A stretch of DNA of 64,000 nucleotides, taken from Xenorhabdus ishibashii (lineage in GTDB: Bacteria; Pseudomonadota; Gammaproteobacteria; Enterobacterales; Enterobacteriaceae). The translations under genes and the position numbers were made by a program. The stretch lies in assembly GCF_002632755.1 (NCBI RefSeq), contig NZ_NJAK01000001.1, forward strand, positions 1,054,001-1,118,000, written 5' to 3'. A model generated the notes under the pieces. The model did not search any database and had not been told where the DNA came from. It saw only the letters and a program-made list of their open reading frames with translations. Of this stretch, positions 9,791 through 17,986 are shown piece by piece. Numbering within the stretch: position 1 is the first letter of the stretch; the number at the start of each line of letters is the position of its first letter.

Positions 9791-10909
9791 TTAATTATCC
9801 AGATTATCCATCATAAAAGTTCCTGTTGTTTGTCTATGTTCCATCACATCAGGTGCAGGAGATTCCGCTGACGGGCAATGATTGCCACTGTTTAGGAAAT
9901 GGTTTCGCCGAAAACAGTGGTGTTCAGAACTTAACCCTGTACGGCATACTCCATAGCTATTACGTTCTGCATCCCCAAATTTTCCTTCAACAAAAGTGTG
10001 CCCAATCGTTGCCAGAAAATATCGCCCGCAACGCCGTCCCAAATGATAATCCTGATTTAACGCACTAAGCCGACTGCCCAAAGCCATTGTAGCCAATGGT
10101 GCTGGTGGATAAATTTCGAAGATCTGCACGCCATCCGGTGGATTTTCGATAAATTTCTGTGTCCGGCGATAACTCTGTGCATGGAGGTTGAGCATCTTGA
10201 CCATTTTTTGCAAGCTGCTGGCCTCTAACCAGCGCTCTACGCGCTTGAACCACTGGGGAGTGTAGTAAAGCTGTGAAGGAACGGTACGGATCACCACTAT
10301 AGTATCCGCACCTCGACGATAAGCTTCCTGCACTGGGATTGCATCACAAATGCCGCCATCCTGATAAACCACATCCCCCAGAGTAACCCCATTACGATAG
10401 AACCCCGGAATGGCACTTGAAGCTTTGATAATATCCATCCAGTTTTTATCATCAGGATGCAGGTAATTCGGTTCAAAATTATCCGAACGACAAGCGCACA
10501 TGTAGAATTCACGTCCAGCATCAAACTGTCGCATTGCGACGGAAAGATTGAGTGGTAACTGCTCAGACACGGTATCAATATACCAATCTAAATCGACCAG
10601 ATGCCCACCGCGCACAAAGCGTAATGGATTAAAAAAAGCGGGGTCGGTCGTATAACGGTTGATTACCTTGCGTGCATATCCCCTCTGACCACAAATATAG
10701 GCAGAAAGATTTTGCGCTCCCGCAGATGTCCCAAGGAACAGTTCAAACGGGTTAAAGCCAAGACGGAGAAATTCATCCAAAACACCGGCGGTAAAAATAC
10801 CTCTCTGACCACCACCTTCACAAACGAGTGCAATTTTCCCAGGTTTGATCTGTGGTTTATAAGCTAAAGGTTCGATGTTACCCAATGTTATTGAAATATG
10901 TTTCCCCAT
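9791..10909 (-). CDS. yjjU: Patatin-like phospholipase YjjU
   Basis: The patatin domain spans roughly residues 25-215: the oxyanion motif GGGQRG, the nucleophile elbow GTSAG with its serine, and the DGG motif with the catalytic Asp complete the Ser-Asp dyad. No signal peptide or membrane segment is evident, so it is likely cytoplasmic. The ATG at 10909 with GGAAGAG upstream matches the E. coli start (MGQRIPVTLGN versus MGKHISITLGN); an extension of 15 codons was rejected. Product is 372 residues, against about 357 in E. coli. The C-terminal 50 residues are rich in Cys and His (EHHCFRRNH, NHCPS) and are not part of the patatin fold. The physiological substrate is unknown. Confidence 0.93.
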   Translation of the reverse strand: MGKHISITLGNIEPLAYKPQIKPGKIALVCEGGGQRGIFTAGVLDEFLRLGFNPFELFLGTSAGAQNLSAYICGQRGYARKVINRYTTDPAFFNPLRFVRGGHLVDLDWYIDTVSEQLPLNLSVAMRQFDAGREFYMCACRSDNFEPNYLHPDDKNWMDIIKASSAIPGFYRNGVTLGDVVYQDGGICDAIPVQEAYRRGADTIVVIRTVPSQLYYTPQWFKRVERWLEASSLQKMVKMLNLHAQSYRRTQKFIENPPDGVQIFEIYPPAPLATMALGSRLSALNQDYHLGRRCGRYFLATIGHTFVEGKFGDAERNSYGVCRTGLSSEHHCFRRNHFLNSGNHCPSAESPAPDVMEHRQTTGTFMMDNLDN

Positions 10910-11148
10910 TTTTCTCTTCCTCTGAAAGTCAATGGCAGCACCAAGCCATAGCACATTAGCCGAATATCTATCAGTATATCGTTACCCAAACAACTTGCTT
11001 GTAACATTTTTATAAAAATTGAAAAAATAGAGCATCAATAGTTAAACTGATATGAAAATAGCAAGTTATCGGAATGCCGTCAGCGAATAACATTCCTATG
11101 AATAATCTCATTACTTAACAAGATATTATCTGAGGAAAAGAAACGGAA

Positions 11149-11172
11149 AGAGTGGCTATCATCAACCACTCT
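11149..11172 (-). terminator. Terminator after the BON-domain gene
   Basis: A 7-bp stem AGAGTGG/CCACTCT with a 10-nt loop lies 33 nt past the stop codon, followed on the minus strand by a T-rich tract (TTTCCGTTTCTTTT). Confidence 0.55.
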
Positions 11173-11204
11173 ATTAACGATGTCTATTATTTTTCAGATT
11201 AAGA

Positions 11205-11606
11205 TTATTTCTTAATCTCTATCGTACTTTTTATTGATTTGACACCTTTTATTCCATGAACAATCTTCACTATTTTCGCTGCTTGATGTTTGTTTTTGAC
11301 AACACCGGAAAGATGGACAACACCTTTTTCAGTTTTCACCGAAATGTCATGACTATTGATACCCTTATGTTCCAGCAGTTTTTCTTTCACTTTTGCTGTA
11401 ATGGCACTATCGTCTAAATAAGCATCTGCTTTTTGCAAGGATTGATCAATTTTTTTCCCTGCACTATCGATAGATTTATCGAGTTGTTGCCCTGTACTCT
11501 CCAGCGTTTTTCCCACAGAAAGATCCGCCGCCAGAGCACTACTACTGACCAATGCCGAGCCTAAAACAACAGCCAGTAGTGAATGTGTGAACTTGATATT
11601 TTTCAT
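11205..11606 (-). CDS. osmY: Periplasmic BON-domain protein, OsmY-like, single domain
   Basis: The 133-residue protein has a clear Sec signal peptide (cleavage after SSALA, about residue 27), a Lys/Asp-rich helical linker and one BON domain (about residues 67-131, with VKEKLL, VHLSGVV and AAKIVKIVHGIKGV). E. coli OsmY has about 201 residues and two BON domains. Its place directly after prfC is the osmY position in E. coli, so it is the positional orthologue, but shortened. BON domains bind phospholipid; OsmY is induced by osmotic and stationary-phase stress and has chaperone-like activity. It could also be a separate single-BON family. Confidence 0.8.
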   Translation of the reverse strand: MKNIKFTHSLLAVVLGSALVSSSALAADLSVGKTLESTGQQLDKSIDSAGKKIDQSLQKADAYLDDSAITAKVKEKLLEHKGINSHDISVKTEKGVVHLSGVVKNKHQAAKIVKIVHGIKGVKSIKSTIEIKK

Positions 11607-11780
11607 CCTACCACCTTTTTAAATTTTTTAACTTCAGCCTGAACCGTTACCAAAACAGTATGTCAATTAGGCAATGGTGATAAAATGAGATTTACAAAAA
11701 ATAACGTATATTTTCATTAATCCAGAGAGTTATTCTTTTATTTGCACGAGCAACAGAATATATGGATAAAATAAAGATAA

Positions 11781-11803
11781 GGGCCAACAGGATAGCTGGC
11801 CCT
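11781..11803 (-). terminator. prfC terminator
   Basis: The stem GGGCCA/TGGCCC, extendable by flanking pairs, lies about 10 nt after the prfC stop and is followed on the minus strand by TTATCTTTATTTT. Confidence 0.7.
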
Positions 11804-11812
11804 GAAAGAATA

Positions 11813-13402
11813 TTAATGTTCCCGTGTCTTACGGAAGGAAACGTCAGGATAGCGCTCACTGGTCAAGTTTAAATTGACCATAGTTGGTGCAATGTAAGTT
11901 AAGTTATCACCGCCATCGAAAGCCAGATTTTGCTCATTTTTGCGCTTGAACTCTTCCAACTTCTTCGCATCGCTGCACTCGACCCAGCGAGCCGTAGAAA
12001 CGTTAACCGGTTCATACAGCGCTTCAACGTTGTATTCACTCTTCAAACGGGCAACAACAACATCGAACTGAAGCACACCTACCGCCCCGACGATCAAATC
12101 GTTATTAGACAGCGGACGGAATACCTGCACAGCACCTTCTTCTGATAGTTGCACCAGACCTTTCAGCAATTGTTTCTGCTTCAACGGATCACGCAGACGA
12201 ATACGACGGAACAATTCAGGAGCAAAGTTAGGAATACCGGTAAACTTCAGCTCTTCACCTTGGGTAAAGGTATCGCCAATCTGAATGGTGCCATGATTAT
12301 GCAGACCGATAATGTCCCCTGGATAAGCATGTTCGACATGAGAGCGATCTCCGGCCATAAAGGTCAGTGCATCAGAAATGACAACGTCTTTCTTAATGCG
12401 AACCTGACGCAATTTCATGCCTTTTTCATATTTACCGGAAACAACCCGCAAAAATGCCACACGGTCACGGTGTTTCGGATCCATATTCGCCTGAATTTTG
12501 AAAACAAAACCGGTGAATTTTTCTTCACCGGCAGCCACCTCACGCGCATCAGTCTGACGAGGCATTGGGGTTGGAGCCCATTTAACCAGGCCATCCAGCA
12601 TATGATCAACACCAAAGTTACCCAATGCAGTACCAAAGAAGACAGGTGTTAATTCTCCCTGTAAAAAGGCTTCCTGATCAAATTCATGGGATGCGCCTTT
12701 GACAAGTTCCAGCTCTTCGCGCAATTGATTCGCCAGCTCGTCACCCACCGCTGCATCCAGTTCAGGGTTGTCCAATCCTTTGATAGCGCGAACTTCCTGA
12801 ATGGTATGCCCCTGACCTGATTGGTACAGGTAAGTTTCATCAAGGTAGAGGTGATAGACACCTTTAAAGGATTTACCACAGCCGATTGGCCATGTGATTG
12901 GGCTACAGGCAATATTCAGCTCATTTTCCACTTCATCCATTAGCTCCATTGGATCACGAATATCACGGTCGAGCTTGTTCATGAATGTCAGGATCGGCGT
13001 ATCACGCAGGCGAGTGACTTCCATCAACTTACGGGTACGATCCTCAACCCCTTTCGCGGCATCAATGACCATCAAACAGCAGTCAACGGCAGTCAAGGTA
13101 CGGTAAGTATCTTCCGAGAAGTCTTCGTGTCCTGGGGTATCCAGTAAGTTAACCAAACAATCAGCATAAGGAAACTGCATCACGGAAGTGGTAATGGAAA
13201 TACCACGCTGTTTTTCCATCTCCATCCAGTCTGATTTAGCGTGTTGGTTGGAGCCTCGGCCTTTTACCGTTCCCGCTTTCTGGATCGCCTGTCCGAACAA
13301 TAATACTTTTTCGGTAATGGTTGTTTTACCCGCATCCGGGTGAGAAATTATTGCAAACGTTCTTCGCTTGGCGACTTCACTGGCGAAAATTGGATTTTGC
13401 AT
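11813..13402 (-). CDS. prfC: Peptide chain release factor 3 (RF3)
   Basis: RF3 is the ribosomal GTPase that recycles RF1/RF2 after termination. The G domain shows HPDAGKTT (G1), DTPGHEDF (G3) and FMNKLDRD (G4); the EF-Tu-like domain II and RF3-specific domain III follow. The ATG at 13402 gives 529 residues, exactly the E. coli length, and begins [16 protein letters not shown]; the 32-codon extension upstream lacks similarity and was rejected. Together with osmY, yjjU, yjjV and deo it keeps the E. coli gene order. Confidence 0.98.
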   Translation of the reverse strand: MQNPIFASEVAKRRTFAIISHPDAGKTTITEKVLLFGQAIQKAGTVKGRGSNQHAKSDWMEMEKQRGISITTSVMQFPYADCLVNLLDTPGHEDFSEDTYRTLTAVDCCLMVIDAAKGVEDRTRKLMEVTRLRDTPILTFMNKLDRDIRDPMELMDEVENELNIACSPITWPIGCGKSFKGVYHLYLDETYLYQSGQGHTIQEVRAIKGLDNPELDAAVGDELANQLREELELVKGASHEFDQEAFLQGELTPVFFGTALGNFGVDHMLDGLVKWAPTPMPRQTDAREVAAGEEKFTGFVFKIQANMDPKHRDRVAFLRVVSGKYEKGMKLRQVRIKKDVVISDALTFMAGDRSHVEHAYPGDIIGLHNHGTIQIGDTFTQGEELKFTGIPNFAPELFRRIRLRDPLKQKQLLKGLVQLSEEGAVQVFRPLSNNDLIVGAVGVLQFDVVVARLKSEYNVEALYEPVNVSTARWVECSDAKKLEEFKRKNEQNLAFDGGDNLTYIAPTMVNLNLTSERYPDVSFRKTREH

Positions 13403-13533
13403 GGGGATTTTTCCAATTATGTACAATAACATGTACAGAAAATAAATTTGCGAAAATTTTACACTGCTAAGTCGCCTTTGCAAATTACAACTTACCATTC
13501 GACACCAAAATCCACCAACATGATACTACTGCC

Positions 13534-13659
13534 CTATGATTGCATAGCTAACGCCGCATCTTGAATCAATCGCGGCATATTGTCGCGGGTGATCCATTCA
13601 CGGGCACCGTTAAAAACAAAGCCGTATTTTTTGGCCTGCTCAAAAGAGAGTTTACTCAT
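13534..13659 (-). CDS. Small phage-region protein, 41 residues
   Basis: A 41-codon frame (MSKLSFEQAKKYGF ... ALAMQS) has a good TGGAG ribosome-binding site 7-8 nt before its ATG at 13659. It sits 78 bp downstream of the capsid cement gene and is the last prophage gene before prfC. Its Gly/Phe/Arg-containing sequence looks protein-like, with no recognised domain. In intact phages of this type the major capsid gene would follow the cement gene. Confidence 0.5.
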   Translation of the reverse strand: MSKLSFEQAKKYGFVFNGAREWITRDNMPRLIQDAALAMQS

Positions 13660-13737
13660 TCTATTCTCCAGTACGCATGACAAATTCCACCCGTTATTAC
13701 AGGGTGTTGTCATGCGTGAATAATTTCAGTCAGGTAA

Positions 13738-14226
13738 TTAGGCAGTCTGCCAGTTAGAAATTAGGGCGAGGTTGCTGTCAGTGTCGTAGTATTTGACAAT
13801 CCAGTCGGTTTTGACGTGACCTTCAATCGGGGTTTTTGCATCACCTGTTTGAATACTGCCATCAGTCGTAGATGCAAACACCGTCTGACCAGTGGACGCA
13901 CTCTGATTGGTTGGCGCACACCAGAAATCACCACGAGCTGCAATTGTAACGTCTGTCTGGTCTGGGATAGTCATTGTTGCAGGCGATGTCAGGTTATAGT
14001 TGTAATACGCTAGTATGCGCTCAACAAAGCCCACCGGTGCGCTTTTGCCTGTTGTGGAGGCTTTGACCTGCCGGAATGGATCCGTGCCTGCAAACACGAA
14101 ATGACCGATGGTGATCTCGCCTTCTGCTCGCGGATTGCCCTGCGTGTAAATCACGGGGTTTTGTGTGGCTCTGTCACCGGGAACCGCCGGAGCGTAGTAC
14201 AGTCCAACCTGTTTTTGTAATGCCAT
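13738..14226 (-). CDS. Phage capsid cement/decoration protein
   Basis: The 162-residue protein (MALQKQVGLYYAPAVPGDRATQNP) resembles structural cement proteins that stabilise phage capsids (Gp24-like): beta-rich, no signal peptide, with GDFW and the repeated Thr/Ala-rich strands typical of these proteins. It starts 10 nt after the truncated prohead protease, the usual order protease/scaffold, cement, major capsid. The frame is intact, although the rest of the head operon has been lost. Assignment rests on sequence feel and context, so it is moderately certain. Confidence 0.65.
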   Translation of the reverse strand: MALQKQVGLYYAPAVPGDRATQNPVIYTQGNPRAEGEITIGHFVFAGTDPFRQVKASTTGKSAPVGFVERILAYYNYNLTSPATMTIPDQTDVTIAARGDFWCAPTNQSASTGQTVFASTTDGSIQTGDAKTPIEGHVKTDWIVKYYDTDSNLALISNWQTA

Positions 14227-14235
14227 GATAACCTC

Positions 14236-15108
14236 TTAGATTTTAATGTTTTTCAAACCCGCAAATGGACCTTCTAGACTACTTGGCGCGGCATCCATAA
14301 CCGGATTCTGTGTGAATGCAGAGGGCTTTTGTGTTGCTAGTATATCTACCATGCCTTTATATGCGGTTTTGTCGTATTTCTTGGGGTCATAGCCTTTATT
14401 TTTCAATGCATGCGCATAAATCGCTTCGGCACTATCAAAAGCCATGATGTCCAGCTCTCCCACCAGCGAACGGACTTTTTGCCCAGCTTCATTGAGTGCC
14501 TTAAAATGCACCTTAGTTTGTTCAATGGCCTGCTGGCGAATAGCGTTAGCATCCATTGTGATTTTCGGCTTATGATCCATGGCGGTTGTATTCTCCTTGT
14601 TTTCTCCCGAATTTTCCCCAACCGGATTATCGTTCACCGAATTGGGTTTTTCCTGACCGTTGTCCCCAACGGGCGCTGAGGTTGATTCGCCTTCTGCCAG
14701 TTCATGGGCAAACTGCATACCACCAATAAAGGTCTGTACAGCAGCTTCATCATCTGTTGCCAATCCTAACTCCGTCATTTTTTTTCTGACGGCATCGTTA
14801 TCTATTACGAACTCAGTCGGCTTCTGGTTTTCAGTTGACTGAGCCGCATTAGGATCGTCCTGTGTAATCGCGGTGTTATTCTCAACACTACCGGGCACTT
14901 GGTTTTCCTGTGGCATTGTCTGTTCCTGTAATTGAGACGGTAAACCGTCATGTACGTACACATCGGGACCAGCCCGACCTTCTTTGACCAGTGCTACATG
15001 ATTCCCTCGGATATCCAGCAACATCTTAGCCTTGGCTTCTTCTTTAGGAGCGATATCAGGCAAAGGTCTGATCGGGCGCAGTCCCGGTGGTATCTGGTGC
15101 TCAGGCAT
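14236..15108 (-). pseudogene. Truncated phage prohead protease/scaffold (DUF2213)
   Basis: The 290-codon frame starts with a good AGAGGT ribosome-binding site, but its recognisable homology begins only at about residue 28: DIRGNHVALVKEGRAGPD is the end of the DUF2213 protease domain. About 130-150 residues holding the catalytic part are missing. The rest is the normal acidic, Gln/Asn-rich scaffold-like middle and a conserved C-terminus (KNKGYDPKKYDK ... FAGLKNIKI). The first 25 residues (MPEHQIPPGLRPIRPLPD) are Pro-rich and probably come from another, upstream phage gene joined by a deletion. A non-functional protease is the likely product. Confidence 0.7.
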
Positions 15109-15260
15109 ATTTACCTCTCTTTGGTTGAATTCAGAATAAACAACTGGCTCTATTTATATAAACCCCCTATCGGAGCGAGACCATTTCAGCCCAAAACTGA
15201 CACAAACCTCTATCAAGCACCCGAATATGGATGCTTTGCAGAATTTTGTATAATGGGTAA

Positions 15261-15668
15261 TCACTCTAAATTTATACCTTTGTAACTCTCTGGCGGGATC
15301 AGCGTTCCATATTCATCTTGCACACCAATGTCAGTTAGCATGTCACCATATTGATGAACGAGAGCATTCATGTACTTAATCCCTCTACTGTTCAATTCCG
15401 GCACTTTGCCACCGCAAATAACAACTCCCTTAATCGGAGTGGCGTCAAATTCTTTCAATAGCTTTGAGTAGAATCGCGCTCGATAGCCATCATTCATTCT
15501 GTCTTTGGGGTATCCATCTAACAGGCCCCATAGAAAATGTTTGCAGACTTCAATGTCGCCAGTTTCATACCGATAAATAGGGCGACGCCATGTCGCCACT
15601 AAATGAAGTAAGTACGCCTCGGCCACTCGGCTACAAAAGAAATCGCATGGTGATATATTATCTTTCAT
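15261..15668 (-). CDS. Phage-region protein of unknown function
   Basis: The 135-residue product (MKDNISPCDFFCSRVAEAYLL) overlaps the end of the Rha-like gene by 11 nt, so the pair is translationally coupled. No domain is recognised; the sequence is Trp/Tyr-rich with three cysteines in the first 45 residues and no signal peptide or membrane segment. The coupling suggests a partner or accessory to the preceding regulator. Confidence 0.6.
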   Translation of the reverse strand: MKDNISPCDFFCSRVAEAYLLHLVATWRRPIYRYETGDIEVCKHFLWGLLDGYPKDRMNDGYRARFYSKLLKEFDATPIKGVVICGGKVPELNSRGIKYMNALVHQYGDMLTDIGVQDEYGTLIPPESYKGINLE

Positions 15669-16233
15669 GAGTGATTACCTCTTTACCGCCACCAATCAAC
15701 CCAAGAGCCACCTGACCGAGGTCATTAATCAGCTTTTCAGCCTTATTGAGGGTAATCAGGTCATCTTGTCGCTTTCTCAGTCTGCGGCCAGCATCAGAGG
15801 AATCCTCGTCAGACGCCTTTTTTGCCAAAACAAGCATGTCTTGTAGTTGTTGGATGGTAAATCCGAAGCCAGATTTCACCTCAAGATCAGTCATGTGATC
15901 GAACACCTGAGCTTGTAACTCATAGCTATAGCTCATTGCCATCAGACAAGACTCACGCTTGGGGAATTTATATCCTGGGTAAATCTCGCCGTTCTGTTGG
16001 TTCTTTATGGGGTGTGAGAAATTTTTCGCACACCCCTCACCAAGCACTTTTGGCACCTTTTTAGTGAAATCTGAATGACGTAATTTTTTGTACTTTTTGC
16101 ACGGGAACGTTAATCCCTCTGCCTCTGCTTTAGCCTTACGGTCAGCGTTGATGTAATCCACCATTTCCAAGCTGGTCATGGTCGGTGCTTCTGTTACGGG
16201 AAGATTGGCTTTATTCGTTTTGACTAATTTCAT
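15658..16233 (-). CDS. Rha-like phage regulatory protein
   Basis: The 191-residue protein resembles phage regulators of the Rha/antirepressor type: an N-terminal module with TSLEMVDYINADR, a central stretch ending in KRESCLMAMSYSYELQAQVFDHMTDLE (split here by the family's YxF-like core), then a helical, charged C-terminal half. Rha proteins interfere with phage growth in hosts lacking IHF and are often under immunity control. It has AAGGAAA before the ATG and lies directly behind an unusually long hairpin (16251-16328) in its leader. Assignment is by family resemblance and context only. Confidence 0.55.
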   Translation of the reverse strand: MKLVKTNKANLPVTEAPTMTSLEMVDYINADRKAKAEAEGLTFPCKKYKKLRHSDFTKKVPKVLGEGCAKNFSHPIKNQQNGEIYPGYKFPKRESCLMAMSYSYELQAQVFDHMTDLEVKSGFGFTIQQLQDMLVLAKKASDEDSSDAGRRLRKRQDDLITLNKAEKLINDLGQVALGLIGGGKEVITHER

Positions 16234-16250
16234 CGGGTATTTTCCTTATA

Positions 16251-16328
16251 GAAAGCCGAACCTGTTCACACAGAAAAACCGCCCGCAGAAATACCCTATT
16301 AATAACGGTTTTCTCAGGCTCGACTTTC
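16251..16328 (-). promoter_or_regulatory. Long structured leader of the Rha-like gene
   Basis: A 14-bp stem (GAAAGCCGAACCTG at 16251-16264 pairing with 16315-16328, two G-U pairs on the minus-strand RNA) encloses a second perfect 7-bp stem (16275-16281 with 16306-16312). The structure ends 18 nt before the Rha-like ATG, right at its ribosome-binding site. It could be a regulatory leader, a target for an antisense immunity RNA, or a terminator-like attenuator (a TTTTTC follows the inner stem). Confidence 0.5.
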
Positions 16329-16385
16329 TGTAAGGCTCTGCGTTTTTATTGGTATGCGTGTGAATGCACGGTGAAATTCAGATAT

Positions 16386-16437
16386 AAAAATGCCACCATC
16401 CCGTGTGCGTTGGGTACGCGATGGGAACGAGGTGGCA
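16386..16437 (-). terminator. Second tandem terminator after the lysis genes
   Basis: TGCCACC (16391-16397) pairs with GGTGGCA (16431-16437), with further TCCC/GGGA and GCG/CGC pairing inside, and is followed on the minus strand by ATTTTTAT. Confidence 0.6.
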
Positions 16438-16481
16438 GCATGGGTTATTCCTGTAGCCACTCAGGGAATGGGTATAGGAAT

Positions 16482-16508
16482 AAAAAAGCCATCACGCGAG
16501 GTGGTGGC
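16482..16508 (-). terminator. First tandem terminator after the lysis genes
   Basis: On the minus strand GCCACCAC CTCGC GTGATGGC forms a compact hairpin followed by TTTTTTATT, a canonical intrinsic terminator about 117 nt past the last gene of the lysis operon. Confidence 0.7.
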
Positions 16509-16624
16509 AGTAAGTGTTATGCAGATCGCTTTTTAATCATTTCGATTGGATATAATCGCGGAGCGATTACATAGAGAAACTATCTCACTGACACTGCCCT
16601 TAACCTACTCCTGCCACCCCAGAA

Positions 16625-16948
16625 TCATTTGCTCTGAGGTGGTAATGCATCCTGAACAAGAGGGTCTACCTCTGGATGCTGCGTCTTATCCTGCCAGTGA
16701 TTTTCAATCGCTTCACTCATGCGACGCATCCAATCAGCCAGTTTTAGTGCCGCCTCTTTCTCTGATTTCAGTTTAGGAAAATTAGTAAATTCCATTCTTG
16801 CGATATATCGACCGAATTCGTCTTTGTTGATGAGAAGTCTTTGGTCAAGAACTGTTTCTAAGTTGTTGTGTGATACATAGTATTTACTGAGTTGTGTTCG
16901 CTCTTCCCGATCTTTCTCAAAGTAAATCAAGTCAACGTCTGTTTTCAT
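16625..16948 (-). CDS. Phage-region protein of unknown function, after Rz
   Basis: The 107-residue hydrophilic protein (MKTDVDLIYFEKDREERTQL) overlaps the Rz stop by 4 nt (ATGA), so it belongs to the lysis operon. It has no signal peptide or membrane segment and no domain I recognise; the middle is acidic and helical (KSEKEAALKLADWMRRM). Tandem terminators follow it. Confidence 0.6.
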   Translation of the reverse strand: MKTDVDLIYFEKDREERTQLSKYYVSHNNLETVLDQRLLINKDEFGRYIARMEFTNFPKLKSEKEAALKLADWMRRMSEAIENHWQDKTQHPEVDPLVQDALPPQSK

Positions 16949-17208
16949 TTATCCCACCTGCATTCAGTATTTACATAATCCTGCAAATATCTCAGTTTTG
17001 CCCGGTCGTTGATGACGCCTTCTCGGATATCGAGAACAGTTGATCCAGTTTCTCCAGTGAGTTCGACGGTGGTTGCATCGCCCACGCCGCTGGAGGTAAC
17101 GGTTTCAGACACGGGGCAGGTGGCTTTGATGCGCAGCTTGCGACGGCCAGAGGCAACATCAGCCCGAAGAGTATCGATTTCAGTCTTGGCATGGGCGAGT
17201 AGCAACAC
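16945..17208 (-). pseudogene. Truncated i-spanin Rz
   Basis: Only the periplasmic C-terminal half of an Rz spanin remains: TEIDTLRADVASGRRKLRIKATCP followed (with gap) by a Ser/Thr-rich middle and LRYLQDYVNTEC, which are typical of lambda-type Rz. The N-terminal transmembrane anchor and most of the coiled coil are missing. The frame opens at a GTG inside the deletion junction with the endolysin gene. Rz normally has about 150 residues; here 87 codons remain. Without its membrane anchor it cannot span the envelope. Confidence 0.8.
16992..17192 (-). CDS. Outer-membrane spanin lipoprotein Rz1, nested in Rz
   Basis: This 66-residue frame lies entirely inside the Rz fragment in another reading frame, the classical Rz/Rz1 architecture. 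It starts MPRLKSILFGLML, has a lipobox ending in LAVASC (Cys20) and a proline-rich mature part (KPPAPCLKPLPPAAW), as in lambda Rz1. Rz1 is complete although its partner Rz is truncated, because the deletion stopped just upstream of the Rz1 start. It would be an outer-membrane lipoprotein of lysis. Confidence 0.8.
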   Translation of the reverse strand: MPRLKSILFGLMLPLAVASCASKPPAPCLKPLPPAAWAMQPPSNSLEKLDQLFSISEKASSTTGQN

Positions 17209-17458
17209 CCTTGATATAGGCTGAGGTGTTGTTTTCTATGTTGGGCGCCCAGCGGTTGATGATTTTAGACACGCTGTTATGACCGCCTTTGTGGTAATTG
17301 GTCAGCAACTTCATGAGTGCCCGAATGCCATACTCTGGTGACTCGAACCGACAGAACCGCTTTTCAATCTTCGGGTTATGAGGCAACTGGCCTTGCCATT
17401 TGTTCTTTGGGTTGTGATCAATATTGCCCGGATTGTGATTCCTAATGCCTCTGATCAT
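17180..17458 (-). pseudogene. C-terminally truncated phage endolysin
   Basis: The frame carries the N-terminal and central part of a small phage lysin family: RGIRNHNPGNID, WQGQLP, RFESPEYGIRALMKLL and RWAPNIENNTSAYI. After GVA the sequence leaves homology (TRPCQD) because of fusion to the Rz gene; around 45-50 C-terminal residues are lost. The ATG at 17458 was chosen because GAGGGA stands 7 nt before it; an ATG 15 nt upstream overlaps the previous gene. It lies where holin-endolysin-Rz order predicts it. Confidence 0.7.
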
Positions 17459-17462
17459 CAGA

Positions 17463-17666
17463 TTATCCCTCATGGTCGTTCAGCAATTTTTCAATATCCC
17501 AACTGCGCATACTGGTACAAACCTCTACTCCTGTATCCAGAAAAATAGCTGTTCCATTATTACCGTTATAGTCAATGGGCTGAAAATGCGTAATACGTTC
17601 TAAAACAACCGTGGTGGAATACATCCGGCTACTGACGCCATAGGGCGGAAAATTATAGGTATTCAT
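17463..17666 (-). CDS. Small unknown gene in the lysis operon
   Basis: The 67-residue product (MNTYNFPPYGVSSRMYSTTVV) starts with a 4-nt overlap with the preceding Cys-rich gene and ends a few nt before the lysin start, inside one tightly packed operon. No domain, signal peptide or membrane segment is evident. Confidence 0.55.
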   Translation of the reverse strand: MNTYNFPPYGVSSRMYSTTVVLERITHFQPIDYNGNNGTAIFLDTGVEVCTSMRSWDIEKLLNDHEG

Positions 17667-17986
17667 GATGCATTCCTATTCATTCGGGATGTTTCGCCAA
17701 TTTCATACCGATCATCGATGAGTTCGTCATCATCACTATTGAATTTCGCCATCGCATCACAACAAATTGTGCAACAACGATAGTGTATGATTTCACCATC
17801 AAATACCCATGTTGATAATCTGGCGATGGATTTCAGGGGGATGATTTCATCGCAGATATGACAGCGAGCCGATTTGCGGGTTATACCGATTTTGTCTTTC
17901 AGGCAGCGTTCAGAACCGTCACCAAAATCACCCCAAAATAAATCAAATGACAGAACGGCATCCGTGTAATTTTGGTCTCTTGTCAT
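17663..17986 (-). CDS. Cys-rich phage-region protein, possible zinc-binding
   Basis: The 107-residue protein has CHICDEIIP at about residues 42-45 and YRCCTICCDAM at about residues 69-75, that is two CxxC pairs about 25 residues apart, a spacing suited to one zinc-ribbon. The rest is acidic. Its ATG touches the holin stop codon (shared base at 17986). Function unknown; similar small zinc-finger proteins occur among lysis genes of enterobacterial prophages. Confidence 0.6.
   Translation of the reverse strand: MTRDQNYTDAVLSFDLFWGDFGDGSERCLKDKIGITRKSARCHICDEIIPLKSIARLSTWVFDGEIIHYRCCTICCDAMAKFNSDDDELIDDRYEIGETSRMNRNAS

Noticed and set aside
9826..10068. Plus-strand frame opposite the 3' end of yjjU
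   Set aside because: Antisense to an intact conserved gene with no start signals.
16371..16574. Plus-strand frame of 67 codons
   Set aside because: It runs through two minus-strand terminator hairpins and a repeated GGTGGCAG element, has no ribosome-binding site, and is better explained as a by-product of structured RNA.
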